A stretch of 64,000 bases of DNA from Scilla litardierei (Eukaryota; Streptophyta; Magnoliopsida; Asparagales; Asparagaceae): positions 95,473,528-95,537,527 of the forward strand of contig CM061133.1 in NCBI GenBank assembly GCA_030789695.1. Reading direction: 5' to 3'. Of the stretch, positions 19,576 to 29,600 are shown in pieces. Each line of letters opens with the position of its first letter. The stretch's first letter is position 1. The notes beneath the pieces are model-generated. The model did not search any database and was not told where the DNA came from. It worked only from the letters and a program-made list of their open reading frames with translations. The translations under genes were made by a program, and so were the position numbers.

Positions 19576-20293
19576 ATCCGACATTTATCATGTTGCACAA
19601 TTACCATGTCATGTTTAATTTCCATTAACGGTACGCAAATTAATTGTCATGTCATTGCATTCTTCAAGTGTTTCCGTGATTGCGTAGCTTCGTTACAATG
19701 CTTGTGTTCCAGGCTCGTGTTCCAGAAGCGGGCCATGTGTTGGTTGATAGCCAATGGCCGAACTACTTGTTTCCGGCTAGGTGCACCCCTACGCCAAATG
19801 CTTATGAATCGTGAAATAGAATGCGAGCTCCTGTGCGCGGCAACCCTGGCTCATTTACTGAGCTCGTGTGCGGGGACCCTGGCTCGTTTACATGTGGGTA
19901 TTGTGGGTAAGAGTTAAGCGGCCATTCAACTGGGAGTATGCCCGATCAGCAACTTCAGTTGTAAGGCGTAAACTCTGGGTTTTGGGGTAGTGTTAAGCGG
20001 CCACTCAGTGTGAATGCCAAACCGTTCAGCTGTAAGGCGTAAACATCTACAAACAACTTGAAACGTGACTAGTGAATTGATTGAGATTGTTAGTAGCTTG
20101 GCTACTCTTGTCTTGTCCCGATAATTGTTCTCTTGTACTTATTGTTTCACCATGTCCTGCTTGTGCACTCATGTTATAACTGCCATGTCATGCATACTAT
20201 AACTGCTAGGTTGCTAGTTGCCTTACTTACAGTTTCCTTGCCCAAGTCTTTTAGACTTGCTGACATGTGCCCCTTTACTCTTTTGGGTGACAC

Positions 20294-20401
20294 ATGTTAG
20301 ATACCGAGCCTGAGTACCTTGTTGAGGACGAGGTGTTTACTGACGCCGAGCCCGAGCTTGTGTTTGACGGGGAGTACGTGGACACTGGGAACCAGTCCTA
20401 G
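20294..20401 (+). CDS. Acidic 35-residue micro-ORF in family A LTR (left)
   Basis: ATG TTA GAT to TAG, 35 codons. By my reading it has 12 Asp/Glu and no Lys or Arg. Family B LTRs have an ORF of exactly the same length at the same place (27194-27301), identical at about 22 of 35 residues, with no indel inside, while flanking sequence on both sides has indels. Copies are at 35367-35474 and 42806-42913. A hairpin (ACATGTG ... CACATGT) sits right at the start codon. Function unknown: an upstream regulatory peptide or leader ORF is possible. Conservation as protein is inferred from the lack of indels. Confidence 0.5.
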   Translation: MLDTEPEYLVEDEVFTDAEPELVFDGEYVDTGNQS

Positions 20402-20749
20402 TGTCTCCGTTGTGTTTTCCCTTTTGTTTAGACTGCTGTTTTGTTGTCGGTGCGTAGCACCTATACTTTATTACGTTGTTGCTTTTGTTGGCCTTGTTCT
20501 GGGCCTTTAGACTCTTTCTTTTAGCCTGGTGGCTTTTCTGGATGTTGAACTTAATTTCCATGTTGGACAAATTATGAGATATGAGAATTTCATTTCTGTC
20601 TCTCCTTGTGTTATTATTATTGTTCCGTTTGTGGTTACAGGGACCTGCTTATGTTTTATTGACGCTTATCGGGTTTGGGGCTTCACAGCTCCACTCTCGT
20701 GCGGACCTTTTCACGTCTCGCCTCCATTTTAGGGAAGCAGGGCGTGACA

Positions 20750-20894
20750 GGTTTTGTTGGTGGCCCATGCAGGTCCTCTTCTGTAACTGTAATTATCGGA
20801 ATAATGATAATAATATTTGAACGTCCAATAAACTAAGTTCGACGTCCGAGTCATAAGCTATGAGTCTAATCTGCTTCGTTTTCTGTGTCATTAT
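20750..20894 (+). other. Leader between family A LTR and gag (A1), no standard PBS
   Basis: The first bases, GGTTTTGTTGGTGGCCCATG, are the same in A1, A2 (35822) and B (27645). A later block, TCCGAGTCATAAGC, is also shared with B. No TGGTATCAGAGC-type site is present. The shared blocks are candidates for priming and packaging signals. Confidence 0.6.
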
Positions 20895-22025
20895 ATGGCA
20901 GGAAGGCGATTCACCCGTGGTGGAGGTAGTGGTGTGCTCTCTCATGATGAGGAGCCTGAGCGGGAACCCACCAACGGAGAGATGATGCGGATGATGCTCC
21001 AGATGATGCAAGTGCAGCAGGGCGTGCTCCTGCAAGTCCAGAATGCTCCACTTGCTCGAGCTGCCCGGGCACTTCCGGATGTCCCTCGCTCCGAGCCAGG
21101 AGCGAAGCAATTTCGGGAGCTGGGTCCCGCATATTTTGATGGGTCTGAGGGTCCTCTGGCTGCCGATGAGTGGATTCGGAACATTGAGGATAACTTGAAG
21201 ATGGCCAAGATCACCCCGGCTGGATGGGTTGATTTGGCGAAGAGGCAACTTAAGGATAATGCTCAGAACTGGTGGGATGCGGAAGAGAAGATGTTGGTGG
21301 AGCCAATAGCTTGGACTACCTTCAAGTCCAGGTTTGATGAGGAGTTCTTTCCGAAGGCTACTAGGAAGGAGATGCTGCAGCGCTTCATTGATCTGAAGCA
21401 AGGGAGCTTGACGGTGGACCTGTACCACCAAGAGTTCACTAGGCTGAGTCGGTTCGCACCGAAGATGGTGCAGGATGCTGATGAGAGGGCTCAGAGGTTC
21501 CTGCAGGGACTTGCTTTGGAGCTCCAGAGTTTTGTGTCTTCCTCTGATCTGGACTCTTATCAGAAGGTTCTGGTCGCTGCGAGGAGGCAGGAGCTGAACC
21601 TGAGTCAGAGGAGAGGACATGTTTCTGGTGCTGGGAAGAGGCCTATGGAGCAGGCCAGGGCGGTGGTTAGGCCTGGTTTCAAGCCTAATCAGCCAGCTCA
21701 GTTCAAGAGGCCAGGAGGGCCTCTTCAGAAGACTTGCCATTTCTGCGGCAAGCCTGGCCACATCAAGGATCAGTGTAGGAAGTTTATGGGCCAGTGTTTG
21801 GTTTGTGGTGATGCTTCTCATGTCGCGAAGGATTGTCGGCATGCGAATCAGCTGCGGAGGGCACCTGTTGTAGCTAGCCGTTGCAGCAGCGAGCGTCTGT
21901 TCCTGCTGGATGTGGAGTGGCTCTTGTTCCACAGAGGCAGGCTTTTCAGCAGGCTATTCCGCCGATGAGGAAGGCTTTTCTGATGACCGCTGTGGAGAGC
22001 GAGGCTGTGGATGAGGTTATCGCAG
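20895..22025 (+). pseudogene. gag: Family A gag, copy A1
   Basis: ATG at 20895 (MAGRRFTRGGGSG). The capsid (retrotrans_gag-like) region includes WWDAEEKML and the FDEEFFP and DLKQGSLTVDLYHQEF motifs. Two CCHC knuckles follow, CHFCGKPGHIKDQC (21735-21776) and CLVCGDASHVAKDC (21795-21836), marking the nucleocapsid. A one-base deletion relative to A2 near 21870-21880 shifts the frame. After that shift the reading runs to the donor of intron 1 at 22025 and in-frame into pol. Gag packages the element RNA. Confidence 0.88.
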
Positions 22026-22136
22026 GTAATCCTCAATCTAGCTGTTACTTTCCTAGCAGGTTTTGATTGCTAGATTGTGTTGTTTGCTTAAGTGATTGTT
22101 TTCTAGACTAGGGTTTGATTGTTAATTGCTTGTTAG
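22026..22136 (+). other. Putative intron 1 between gag and pol (A1)
   Basis: GTAATC ... TTGTTAG, 111 nt, phase 1. Removing it joins gag to the protease frame with Gly at the joint. Unspliced RNA meets TGA at 22064-22066, 13 codons in. A2 has the equivalent 113-nt interval at 37099-37211 with the same stop kept (37137-37139). Splicing is predicted, not shown. Confidence 0.6.
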
Positions 22137-24556
22137 GTGTGGTTTTGGTGTGCACATTTCCTGCACGAGTCCTCTTTGACTCTGGTGCATCGATGTGCAT
22201 TATTTCTCGGAGCTTCGTGGATAGGCATACCTTGTCGACGTCCCCTCTTCCCAAGAGTTGGAATATCGTTACAGGGAATGGCGTGGTCTCGGTGCATCGT
22301 GGTTGCAATTCTTGCTCGTTGGTGGTCTGTGGACATGAGCTTTACGCTGATTTCATTGTCCACGACATCATCAACTATGATGTAGTTCTTGGGATGGACT
22401 GGCTTGCAAGCTTCTATGCTACGATCGACTGTCGGAGGAAGAAGGTGGTGTTCGAGATTCCCGGACATCCAGTATTTGAGTTCAGCCGTGGTAGCAGTTC
22501 GCTTGGTCCTGTCAGAATTCAGGCCAGACCGGTGGAGGTTGTGGCTATGCAGATGGAGTTGGAGTGGCCAGCGGTTGTGCGGGATTTTGATGACGTCTTC
22601 CCCGAGGAGATGTCTGGTTTGCCACCTGATCGAGCTCTAGAATTTTCTATTGATCTTGTTCCGGGAGCGCAGCCGATTTCGAAGGCGCCGTATCGTATGG
22701 CACCCGCTGAGTTGGAGGAATTGCGGAAGCAGCTGGATGAGCTTTTGCAGAAGGGTTATATCAACCCGAGTGTGTCTCCGTGGGGAGCACCGATGCTGCT
22801 GGTGAAGAAGAAGGATGGTTCGCGTCGCTTGTGCGTGAACTATCGGGAGTTGAATGCGGTGACCATCAAGAATAAATACACGTTGCCTCGCATCGATGAT
22901 ATTTTTGATCAGCTTGGAGGTTCGAGGGTGTTTTCTAAATTGGATTTGAGGAGTGGTTACCATCAGTTGAAGGTGAAGAAGGGAGATGTTCCGAAGACAG
23001 CGTTCAGAACGAAGTATGGACACTACGAGTTTGTGGTTATGCCTTTCGGTGTAACCAATGCACCCGCAGTTTTCATGAATCTGATGAACTTGATTTTCTA
23101 CGAATTTTTGGATAAGTTTGTCATTATCTTTATTGACGACATTCTGATCTATTCAAAGTCGGATGAGAAGCATGCCTCGCACTTGAGGACGGTATTGGAG
23201 ATTTTGAGGAAGCATCGGTTGTATGCTAAGTTTTCGAAGTGTGAGTTTTGGCTGGATAGAGTTGCTTTTCTTGGGCATGTGGTGACTGGAGAGGGTATTT
23301 TAGTGGATCTCGAGAAGATTAGGGCCATCAGAGAGTGGCATGTCCCGTCGTCTGTGTCTGAGATTCGGAGTTTCCTTGGGCTTGCTGGTTACTATCGGCG
23401 TTTCATTAGGGACTTTTCCCGTATTGCTGAGCCGATGACCAGGTTGACGCGGAAGGATGTACCTTTTGTTTGGTCGGGTGATTGTGAGAATGCTTTTGGT
23501 GTTTTGAGGGAGAGGTTGACGACTGCCCCTATTCTTGTTGTGCCTGATCGCAGCGGTGGATTTGAGATCTTTTGCGATGCTTCTGGCAAGGGTCTCGGTT
23601 GAGTGTTGCATCAGTACGGGCACGTTGTGGCGTATGCTTCTCGTCAGCTCACGGTTCATGAGAATAATTACCCGACGCATGATTTGGAGTTGGCTGTCGT
23701 TGTGTTTGCTCTTAAGATTTGGAGGCACTTCTTGCTGAGTGAGAAAGTGAAGATTTTCACCGATCACAAAAGCTTGAAGTATATTTTTACTCAAAAGGAG
23801 CTCAACATGCGACAGCGTCGATGGTTGGAGCTCATGGCGGATTATGAGATTGATTTGCAGTATCACCCTGGCAAGGTGAATGTGGTCCCTGATGCGCTGA
23901 GTAGGCTTCCAGCTGTGATGATTTTGACTTCGCAGTGGAGATTGCAGCAGGATTTTTGCGAGTCTGGTGTTGAGATTGTTCTTCCTGGGGAGGCTTCTTC
24001 GTTGATGTGTATGCAGATACAGTCGACGATTGTGGATCGGATCAAGGCCAGCCAGGCTGAGGATTCGAAGCTGGTGAAGATTCGGGAGCAGGTGGAAGCC
24101 GGTCTGCGGACTGACTTTTTGATTCATGAGGATGGCTCGCTGAGGTTTGGAGCCAGGTTGTGTGTGCCAGCTGGGGATATTAGAGAGGAGTTGATGGTGG
24201 AGGCACATAGCTCGACGTATTCTGTGCATCCTGGTGGGACCAAGATGTACCAGGATCTTCGTCTGAATTATTGGTGGCATAGCATGAAGAGGAGTGTGGC
24301 TCGGAGTGTAGCCAAGTGCTTGGTTTGTCAGCAAGTAAAGGCGGAGCATCAGCGTACGACCGGGTTGCTACAACCGCTTCCGATTCCAGAGTGTAAATGG
24401 CAACACATCACTATGGATTTCGTGACTGGACTACCTCAGAGTCCGAAGCAGAATGACACGATTTGGGTGATCGTAGATCGATTGACCAAATCCGCGCACT
24501 TTATTCCGTTCCGAGTGGGACAGTCCACTGAGGCGCTAGCGAGGAGATATATGGAG
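22137..24556 (+). pseudogene. pol: Family A pol, copy A1: protease, RT, RNase H, integrase N-terminal part
   Basis: Protease DSGAS at 22178-22192. Reverse transcriptase with the [16 protein letters not shown] region and catalytic FIDD at 23129-23140 ([11 protein letters not shown]). RNase H begins near 23540 and is broken by TGA at 23600-23602, where Cys is expected. The frame goes on through the tether region and the integrase HHCC zinc domain (HPGGTK...CLVCQQVK, about 24220-24340) and the start of the catalytic core (MDFVTGLP, 24414). The protease-RT part is an intact open frame of about 490 codons. It would copy RNA into DNA and integrate it. Confidence 0.9.
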
Positions 24557-24628
24557 GTAAAATTCTTTTACCCTCCGTTTTATTTCCTTTTTCCTAGTTT
24601 GGATGGTGATGTAACGTGAATCGTGCTG
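24557..24628 (+). other. Putative intron 2 inside integrase (A1), acceptor mutated
   Basis: GTAAAATTC ... GTGCTG, 72 nt, U-rich in the middle. In A2 the end is GTGCAG (39698), a normal acceptor. In A1 it is CTG, so the 3' splice site is lost. An in-frame TGA (24617-24619) lies inside, so unspliced RNA gives a truncated integrase. Confidence 0.55.
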
Positions 24629-24804
24629 GAGGTCGTGCGACTTCACGGAGTCCCCGTGAGTATCGTGTCAGACAGAGACACGAGGTTCACATCTCAGTTC
24701 TGGCAGAGTTTGCAGAAGAGTTTGGGTACGCGTCTGAGTTTCAGCACGGCGTACCATCCGCAGACGGATGGCCAGTCCGAGAGGACGATTCAGATCTTGG
24801 AAGA

Positions 24805-24809
24805 CATGC
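24805..24809 (+). repeat. Target-site duplication CATGC, left copy (element B)
   Basis: CATGC precedes TGTAACG at 24810 and recurs at 32436-32440 after GCGTGACA. The intact A2 copy reads straight through the equivalent place (GACAAGCTGAGG, near 39875), confirming the insertion point. Confidence 0.93.
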
Positions 24810-25510
24810 TGTAACGACCACTTTTCGTTGTGCGTTGTTCGTGCACGTGCTTTTGGCCGTGCACGTGTTTATTTTAGACTTTATTTGATTGTGAATACTC
24901 TTGTGTGATATGCCGTTGCGAACGTCTCTGAGAGTATTAAATAGTGGCACTATCTTGAAACGACACTTCTCGAGTCGTTTTCCCACAATTTAAACTCACT
25001 CGATGAGACGTGACGATTTTCACTTTTGACGGGAGACGTTCCTATTTTTAGTTTCGTCGTCCGACGTCGAATTTGAGATCCGTCTTCTTAGTTAGCTCAC
25101 ATTCGTCGCCACGAACACCACGATATTTATTTTATAATTTTTGGAGTTTATTTGACCACTTTTATAATTTTTACAAGTTTTATATTATTTTTAATAATTT
25201 ATTTTTCAATTAATTTCGGCCAAATAAAATTTATTTGAGTTTTAAACGTTTTAAGGAATTTTTGAGCCAATTTCCAGCCCATTTGGACCAGGTCAAATCC
25301 TAGATTGGGTTGGAGAAGTTTAAAATCAAATTTCAAATCTTTTTGAATTCTAATCCTATTAGATTTAGCCCTAGACCAAGTCAACCCACCTATACTATAT
25401 AAGCAACCCCTAGCAAGTCCTATTTTCACAAGAAATTAGCCCTAGCCTCTTCCAAAGTCATCTTGGACGTTGCGACGAATCGTCGCAACGTTGCGACGTT
25501 CAGCACCCCG

Positions 25511-25930
25511 CACGACCGAGGAAATCCCCCGCATCCACCCGCTCTGACCGGCCGTCCCGCCCGCATCCGCTCCGCTCCGCACACAACGTCGACCGCCGCT
25601 TCGTTCCCCCGCCTGACCGAGAGGGCCTCTCGGTCAGACCGAGAGAACCGCCCGGTCGCCCCGCTCCGCACCGACCCGCTTGTCGCCCGCTCTGTCGCCC
25701 CGCTCCGCTCCGTGCACGACCGAAGGCCCCGCCCGCTGTGACCGAGCGCCCGAGCGCTGCATCGCTGCGACGCTGCTCCGCCCCGTACCCAAGCGCCTGA
25801 CCGAGGCCCCCAGCGTGTCTGACCGAGAGAAGCGCTCGCCCCCGCTGCCGTGACCGACCCCCACACGTTGCACAGCCGTTCCCTAGTGTCTGACCGAAGG
25901 AGATCCCCGCACCGAAGCTGTACGACCGAC
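25511..25930 (+). promoter_or_regulatory. GACCGA-rich block in element B LTR
   Basis: About 12 GACCGA copies, many as TGACCGAG, plus the perfect palindrome GACCGAGAGG-G-CCTCTCGGTC (25615-25635). Unlike in A and the Athila LTRs, the block lies downstream of the TATA box, so it would be transcribed. It is CpG-rich against an A/T-rich background. Confidence 0.5.
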
Positions 25931-26461
25931 GGCCACTTGTCGCAACCCCGCATCCGTCGCACCGCTTGCCTCCGTGGGCCCCCCAAGTTCTCCAGAGTTA
26001 TTGTGGGTCCCCCAAAGGCCCCTAGGACTACTGTGGGCCCCACTTTGGTACGTTCTCTTCGACGACTTGCCGCGTACGACGTCGTCGCACGTCGTAGCCC
26101 GTCGTCGCACGTACGAGCTTTGGAATCTGGAATCGTCGCCCGGGATATTTTCTCTGATTTTCCAGCGAGGAATCTATTTTGGAAACAGGACTTGGAGCGC
26201 GTTCTCTTATTCCAACCCCCGGCGTCGCTACCCGACGCCGGTGTAGCTTTCGCGTCGTGTTGAGGTAACGTTTTGCACCCCTAGGACCCCCAACCCAATT
26301 GCATGCTAATCAAGACTAAAAATCAGTATTTTAAAGTATTTTAAATGTTTTAGAATCCACTAATCAAGATTAATAAAACGGATGTAGGCCGGTGGACTTG
26401 TGCACGTAGGAATCGTGACTTTGGACTCGTTGGACGGTGTTTTCTTGACGTGATAGTTGCA

Positions 26462-26638
26462 GGCAAGTGAAACTTGCCAACTTTTGTGTAGGGCCATGTT
26501 TTTAGGCCACTTACTTGCTTTTAGCGTAAAAGAGACTAGTCAGTGAAATGATAGCTGGCTAGACGCCTACTTGATCTAGTTTGACAACGAAACTAGATCC
26601 GTCACCTAAATGATCTAGCTTGACAACGAAGCTAGATC
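26462..26638 (+). ncRNA. Structured leader segment in element B LTR
   Basis: Hairpins GGCAAGT-GAA-ACTTGCC; CTAGTCAG with loop TGAAATGATAG and CTGGCTAG; GATCTAGTTT with loop GACAACG and AAACTAGATC (26573-26599); and GATCTAGCTT with the same loop and AAGCTAGATC (26612-26638). The last two differ by one complete base pair (T-A against C-G), a compensatory change. Counterparts in A are at 19455-19575. The second copy is in the 3' LTR near 31253-31429. Confidence 0.65.
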
Positions 26639-27193
26639 CAACCCCTTAAAATTGTTGTTCATGCATGCTAAACTGTCACGTTTACTTTCCTTACCTGTAC
26701 GCTTTACTTTAACTGCCATGTCATGTCATCCATGCATTGAATGTTGCATTCGTAGCACACGCTACATACTTGTACTTGCTTGTCCCGGGCTAGGTGCACC
26801 CCTACGCCATACTTGTTTACACACTTCCTGGCTCGTGGTCCAGAAGCGAGCATTACCGTTCGGGGGTAAGGCCCTGGCTCGACACACGTGGAGGGGTAGG
26901 GATAAACGTTCGCTTGAGCTTAGGAGTTGGCCCGCGCAGCCACTCTAGCCAAAAGACGGAATCTCTGTGCACGAGGTGCTTACTTTTCTTGTCTTGTACT
27001 TGTCTTGTGAATGTCATGCCATGCTCGTACTTTACTTTACTTTACCCTACTTGTTGCACTCATTACTTTAAACTGCCATGTCATTGCATCATGCTAGAAC
27101 TGCTAGGTTGCTTTACTTTCACCACCTTTCAGTTTCACTTGCACAAGTCTTCCAGACTTGCTGACATGTGCCCCTTGCTCTTTTGGGTGTCAC

Positions 27194-27301
27194 ATGTTAG
27201 ACCCTGAGCCAGAGACAGTTGCTGAGGACGAGGTGTTTGCTGACGCTGAGCCCGAGCCTACGTTCGTTGAGGAGTTCGAGGACACCGGAGACCAGTCTTA
27301 G
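27194..27301 (+). CDS. Acidic 35-residue micro-ORF in element B LTR
   Basis: ATG TTA GAC to TAG, 35 codons, strongly acidic, the homologue of 20294-20401. The shared pattern includes MLD.EPE, EDEVF, DAEPE and DTG.QS. Copy two is at 31985-32092. It is the only frame in B that matches a frame in A, which is notable because B has otherwise lost all coding sequence. Confidence 0.5.
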   Translation: MLDPEPETVAEDEVFADAEPEPTFVEEFEDTGDQS

Positions 27302-27644
27302 AGACTGATTTTACTTGCTTTTGCTTTAGGTTGCTGTTAGATGTCGGTGCTTGCACCTTTTCCTTGTTTTCGTACTTTGTACTTTTGTTGGCCATGCTGG
27401 GCCTCTTTTAGACTCTTTTATTTGTAGCCTGGTGGCTATTCTGCGATGTTGAGATTTATTATTATGGATATTCTGAGATGTTCTTTTTGTCTCTTTCGTT
27501 ATTGTTATCTTTGTTTCGTTTCGCATTGCAAGGACCTGCAGATTAAAGTGATTGACGCTTATCGGACTTGCGGCTTTGTAGCTTCAAGTCTGAGCGGACC
27601 TTCTCACGCTTCGCCTCCACGTTTTTGGGAAGCGGGGCGTGACA

Positions 27645-29600
27645 GGTTTTGTTGGTGGCCCATGCAGGTCTGGTCTTGCAATTGCGAATTAACGAAACAA
27701 CGATAATAACGGAATGTCCATTAAATAAATTGCAACATCCGAGTCATAAGCCCTGAGTCTAGTTGTTTTCCTAGGACACTAGGTGGTAAGAAGACTTAGT
27801 TAGACGTATGTGCTTGCTATTTAGAGGCCCCTGATTGATAGTTAGACCCCCTTCTAGCAATTGATTTGATCGCCGTAGGAGTTACCATAGTGGTCTTTAT
27901 CTACCCTGACCATACCAGACTTCTAGAATTCCTTTAGTCGTTCGTTTGGGTTCATCGATTATGGACCGAGCTGAGCGCATTCCATTATCACCTAGCTTCT
28001 TTAGAAAGACCAAGCGCTAAGTTCTTAAGCTTCAGTTGAGCGACCGTAGGAGTTTTCCCGTAGATCCTCCTGATTCATATCCTAAGCGTATGTATGTTTT
28101 GAATATCTGACTGTTTCCCTTGCCCCGATTCATGATATCGCCTCATGACTATCGTCATCAATTTTTGAAACTCTCCGTTGCAAAATTTTGAACCTTCTGC
28201 AAGCATTTTCTTTTTTGATTTTCTTTTCCCCTAAGTTTTAAATTGTTCAAATTCTAATATGCATATATACTTATACTTCATGCTCCTCGTTGACTTAAAT
28301 TCTTAAAATTTTGTCGAAATTTTTGGAAAATAGTTATAATGCTTTTTCAGCCTACACTTTCGCATCTATGAAAATACATTTTTCTTTCATATACTAATTT
28401 TATTCTAAACCGTACTTGCATTCAACTTGTAATTTCCTTCTAATTTATGCCATTCATATACCTTCCAATCACATGGGATTTCAGATTTCAGCAAGTCGAT
28501 TTTATGCTCACAGTTTTCCCTATTTTAGACTTTTGTAAAAGTTACCATTTCATAACCACTTTCTGATTTAGACCCCACACGAATTGATTTTAAAGCTTCA
28601 CTATCAATTTTGATAATTTTACGACCAAGTTATTAATATTATCTTTCCACTTCCCCTACGAGCTTTTAGGAAAATTTCGAGACTAAATAGAATTTCAATT
28701 ATTTTTATAGCTGTACCAGGTTCGTTGTGCTCGTATGCTAAGGACCTTGTGTAAATCAGTTTTTTCATTTTTGCAAATCCTGGTTCCCTTGAAAAGCAGC
28801 TTCAATATTGATTATTTTAAAATTTTCCATGACCTAAAAGTTTTGAAGGCATTTAACATGAGTTTAAATTCTTCCGTTACTTGATTTCCTTCTTTGACTT
28901 TCGCAAACATTATATTAAACTACCGCCGTATAATATTTTCTAAACTACGCCTTCAATATTCGTGTAAATGATTTTACTTCCTCTTTTAATGATTCTTTAA
29001 AACCAATAGACCATTTTCTCTTATTATGAATATTCGACCCAAACCTATTTTGAAACAACACGTCTTATCGATCTCCAAATATTTCTTCCAAACGAGGATT
29101 TCAACTTTTGAAGTACGACGGTTTTCAAATTCCGCATATGTTGGCTTGAATGAGCGTACCCTCCATGGTATATTAATGGTTGCTTATTGAGTGTTATATA
29201 TATTCGGAGTTATTCATGATGTGTGAAGTTGTTTGTATGTTAGTAGTTATAGTTTGGTGTGTGGGTAGCTATACCATACTAAGGATGCATGTGAGATTTA
29301 GAGTAGAAGTACTTAAGAGGCTGTAGGTAATTAGGGGATACTTATAATGGTTGAAGCAATGTGCTGGTGAAACTATATGTATGCTAGGTGTGATAATAAT
29401 AATAGGTTTAAGTATACGATGTATGTGAATGTATATATACACGTGTTAGTGGTATTAACGTTTGACTATCTAGTGCATATACAAGCACTTGAAATGAATA
29501 AACCTGGTTAAATTATTATATGGCTTGATTGGGGTAGTTACTAGAGCGACTAGTTATATTAGAAAGTCCGAGGACGGACTTTATTCTAAGGTGGGGAGGA
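27645..29600 (+). other. Non-coding internal region of element B
   Basis: The first about 120 bp resemble the A leader (priming and packaging region). The rest is A/T-rich with stops in all frames and no trace of gag or pol that I can recognise. The end carries TCCGAGGACGGA and the polypurine tract GGTGGGGAGGA before the 3' LTR. Confidence 0.85.

Larger units (their letters stand above)
18134..20749 (+). repeat. Family A LTR, left
   Basis: Starts TGTAACGACTGG and ends GGGCGTGACA, 2616 bp. U3 holds about twenty ACCGAC/GTCGGT motifs (18425-18935) ahead of a TATA-like TATTTAAA (18976-18983). The following transcribed part has several hairpins shared with family B and a 35-codon acidic micro-ORF at 20294-20401. 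The right edge is followed by GGTTTTGTTGGTGGCCCATG, not by a recognised tRNA-complementary site. Confidence 0.92.
24810..27644 (+). repeat. Element B 5' LTR
   Basis: 2835 bp. Near the start two GTGCACGTG copies (G-box core CACGTG) lie at 24841 and 24859. A TATA box ACTATATAAG is at 25395-25404. A perfect inverted repeat CGTTGCGACGA/TCGTCGCAACG (25468-25490) and a GC-rich block with about 12 GACCGA motifs (25511-25930) follow, then the hairpins shared with A (about 26462-26638) and the acidic micro-ORF (27194-27301). Confidence 0.92.

Noticed and set aside
19606..19917. 103-codon frame found in all three family A LTRs
   Set aside because: It is shared only because the LTR copies are near-identical; the B LTR does not keep the frame and no protein family is recognised.
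20793..21932. 379-codon minus-strand frame (and its like at 35865-37109)
   Set aside because: It is the shadow of gag on the other strand; composition follows the sense codons.
26652..27207. Overlapping frames in the element B LTR (98 and 137 codons)
   Set aside because: No family match, no counterpart frame in A, and cysteine/serine-rich composition typical of random frames in this sequence.
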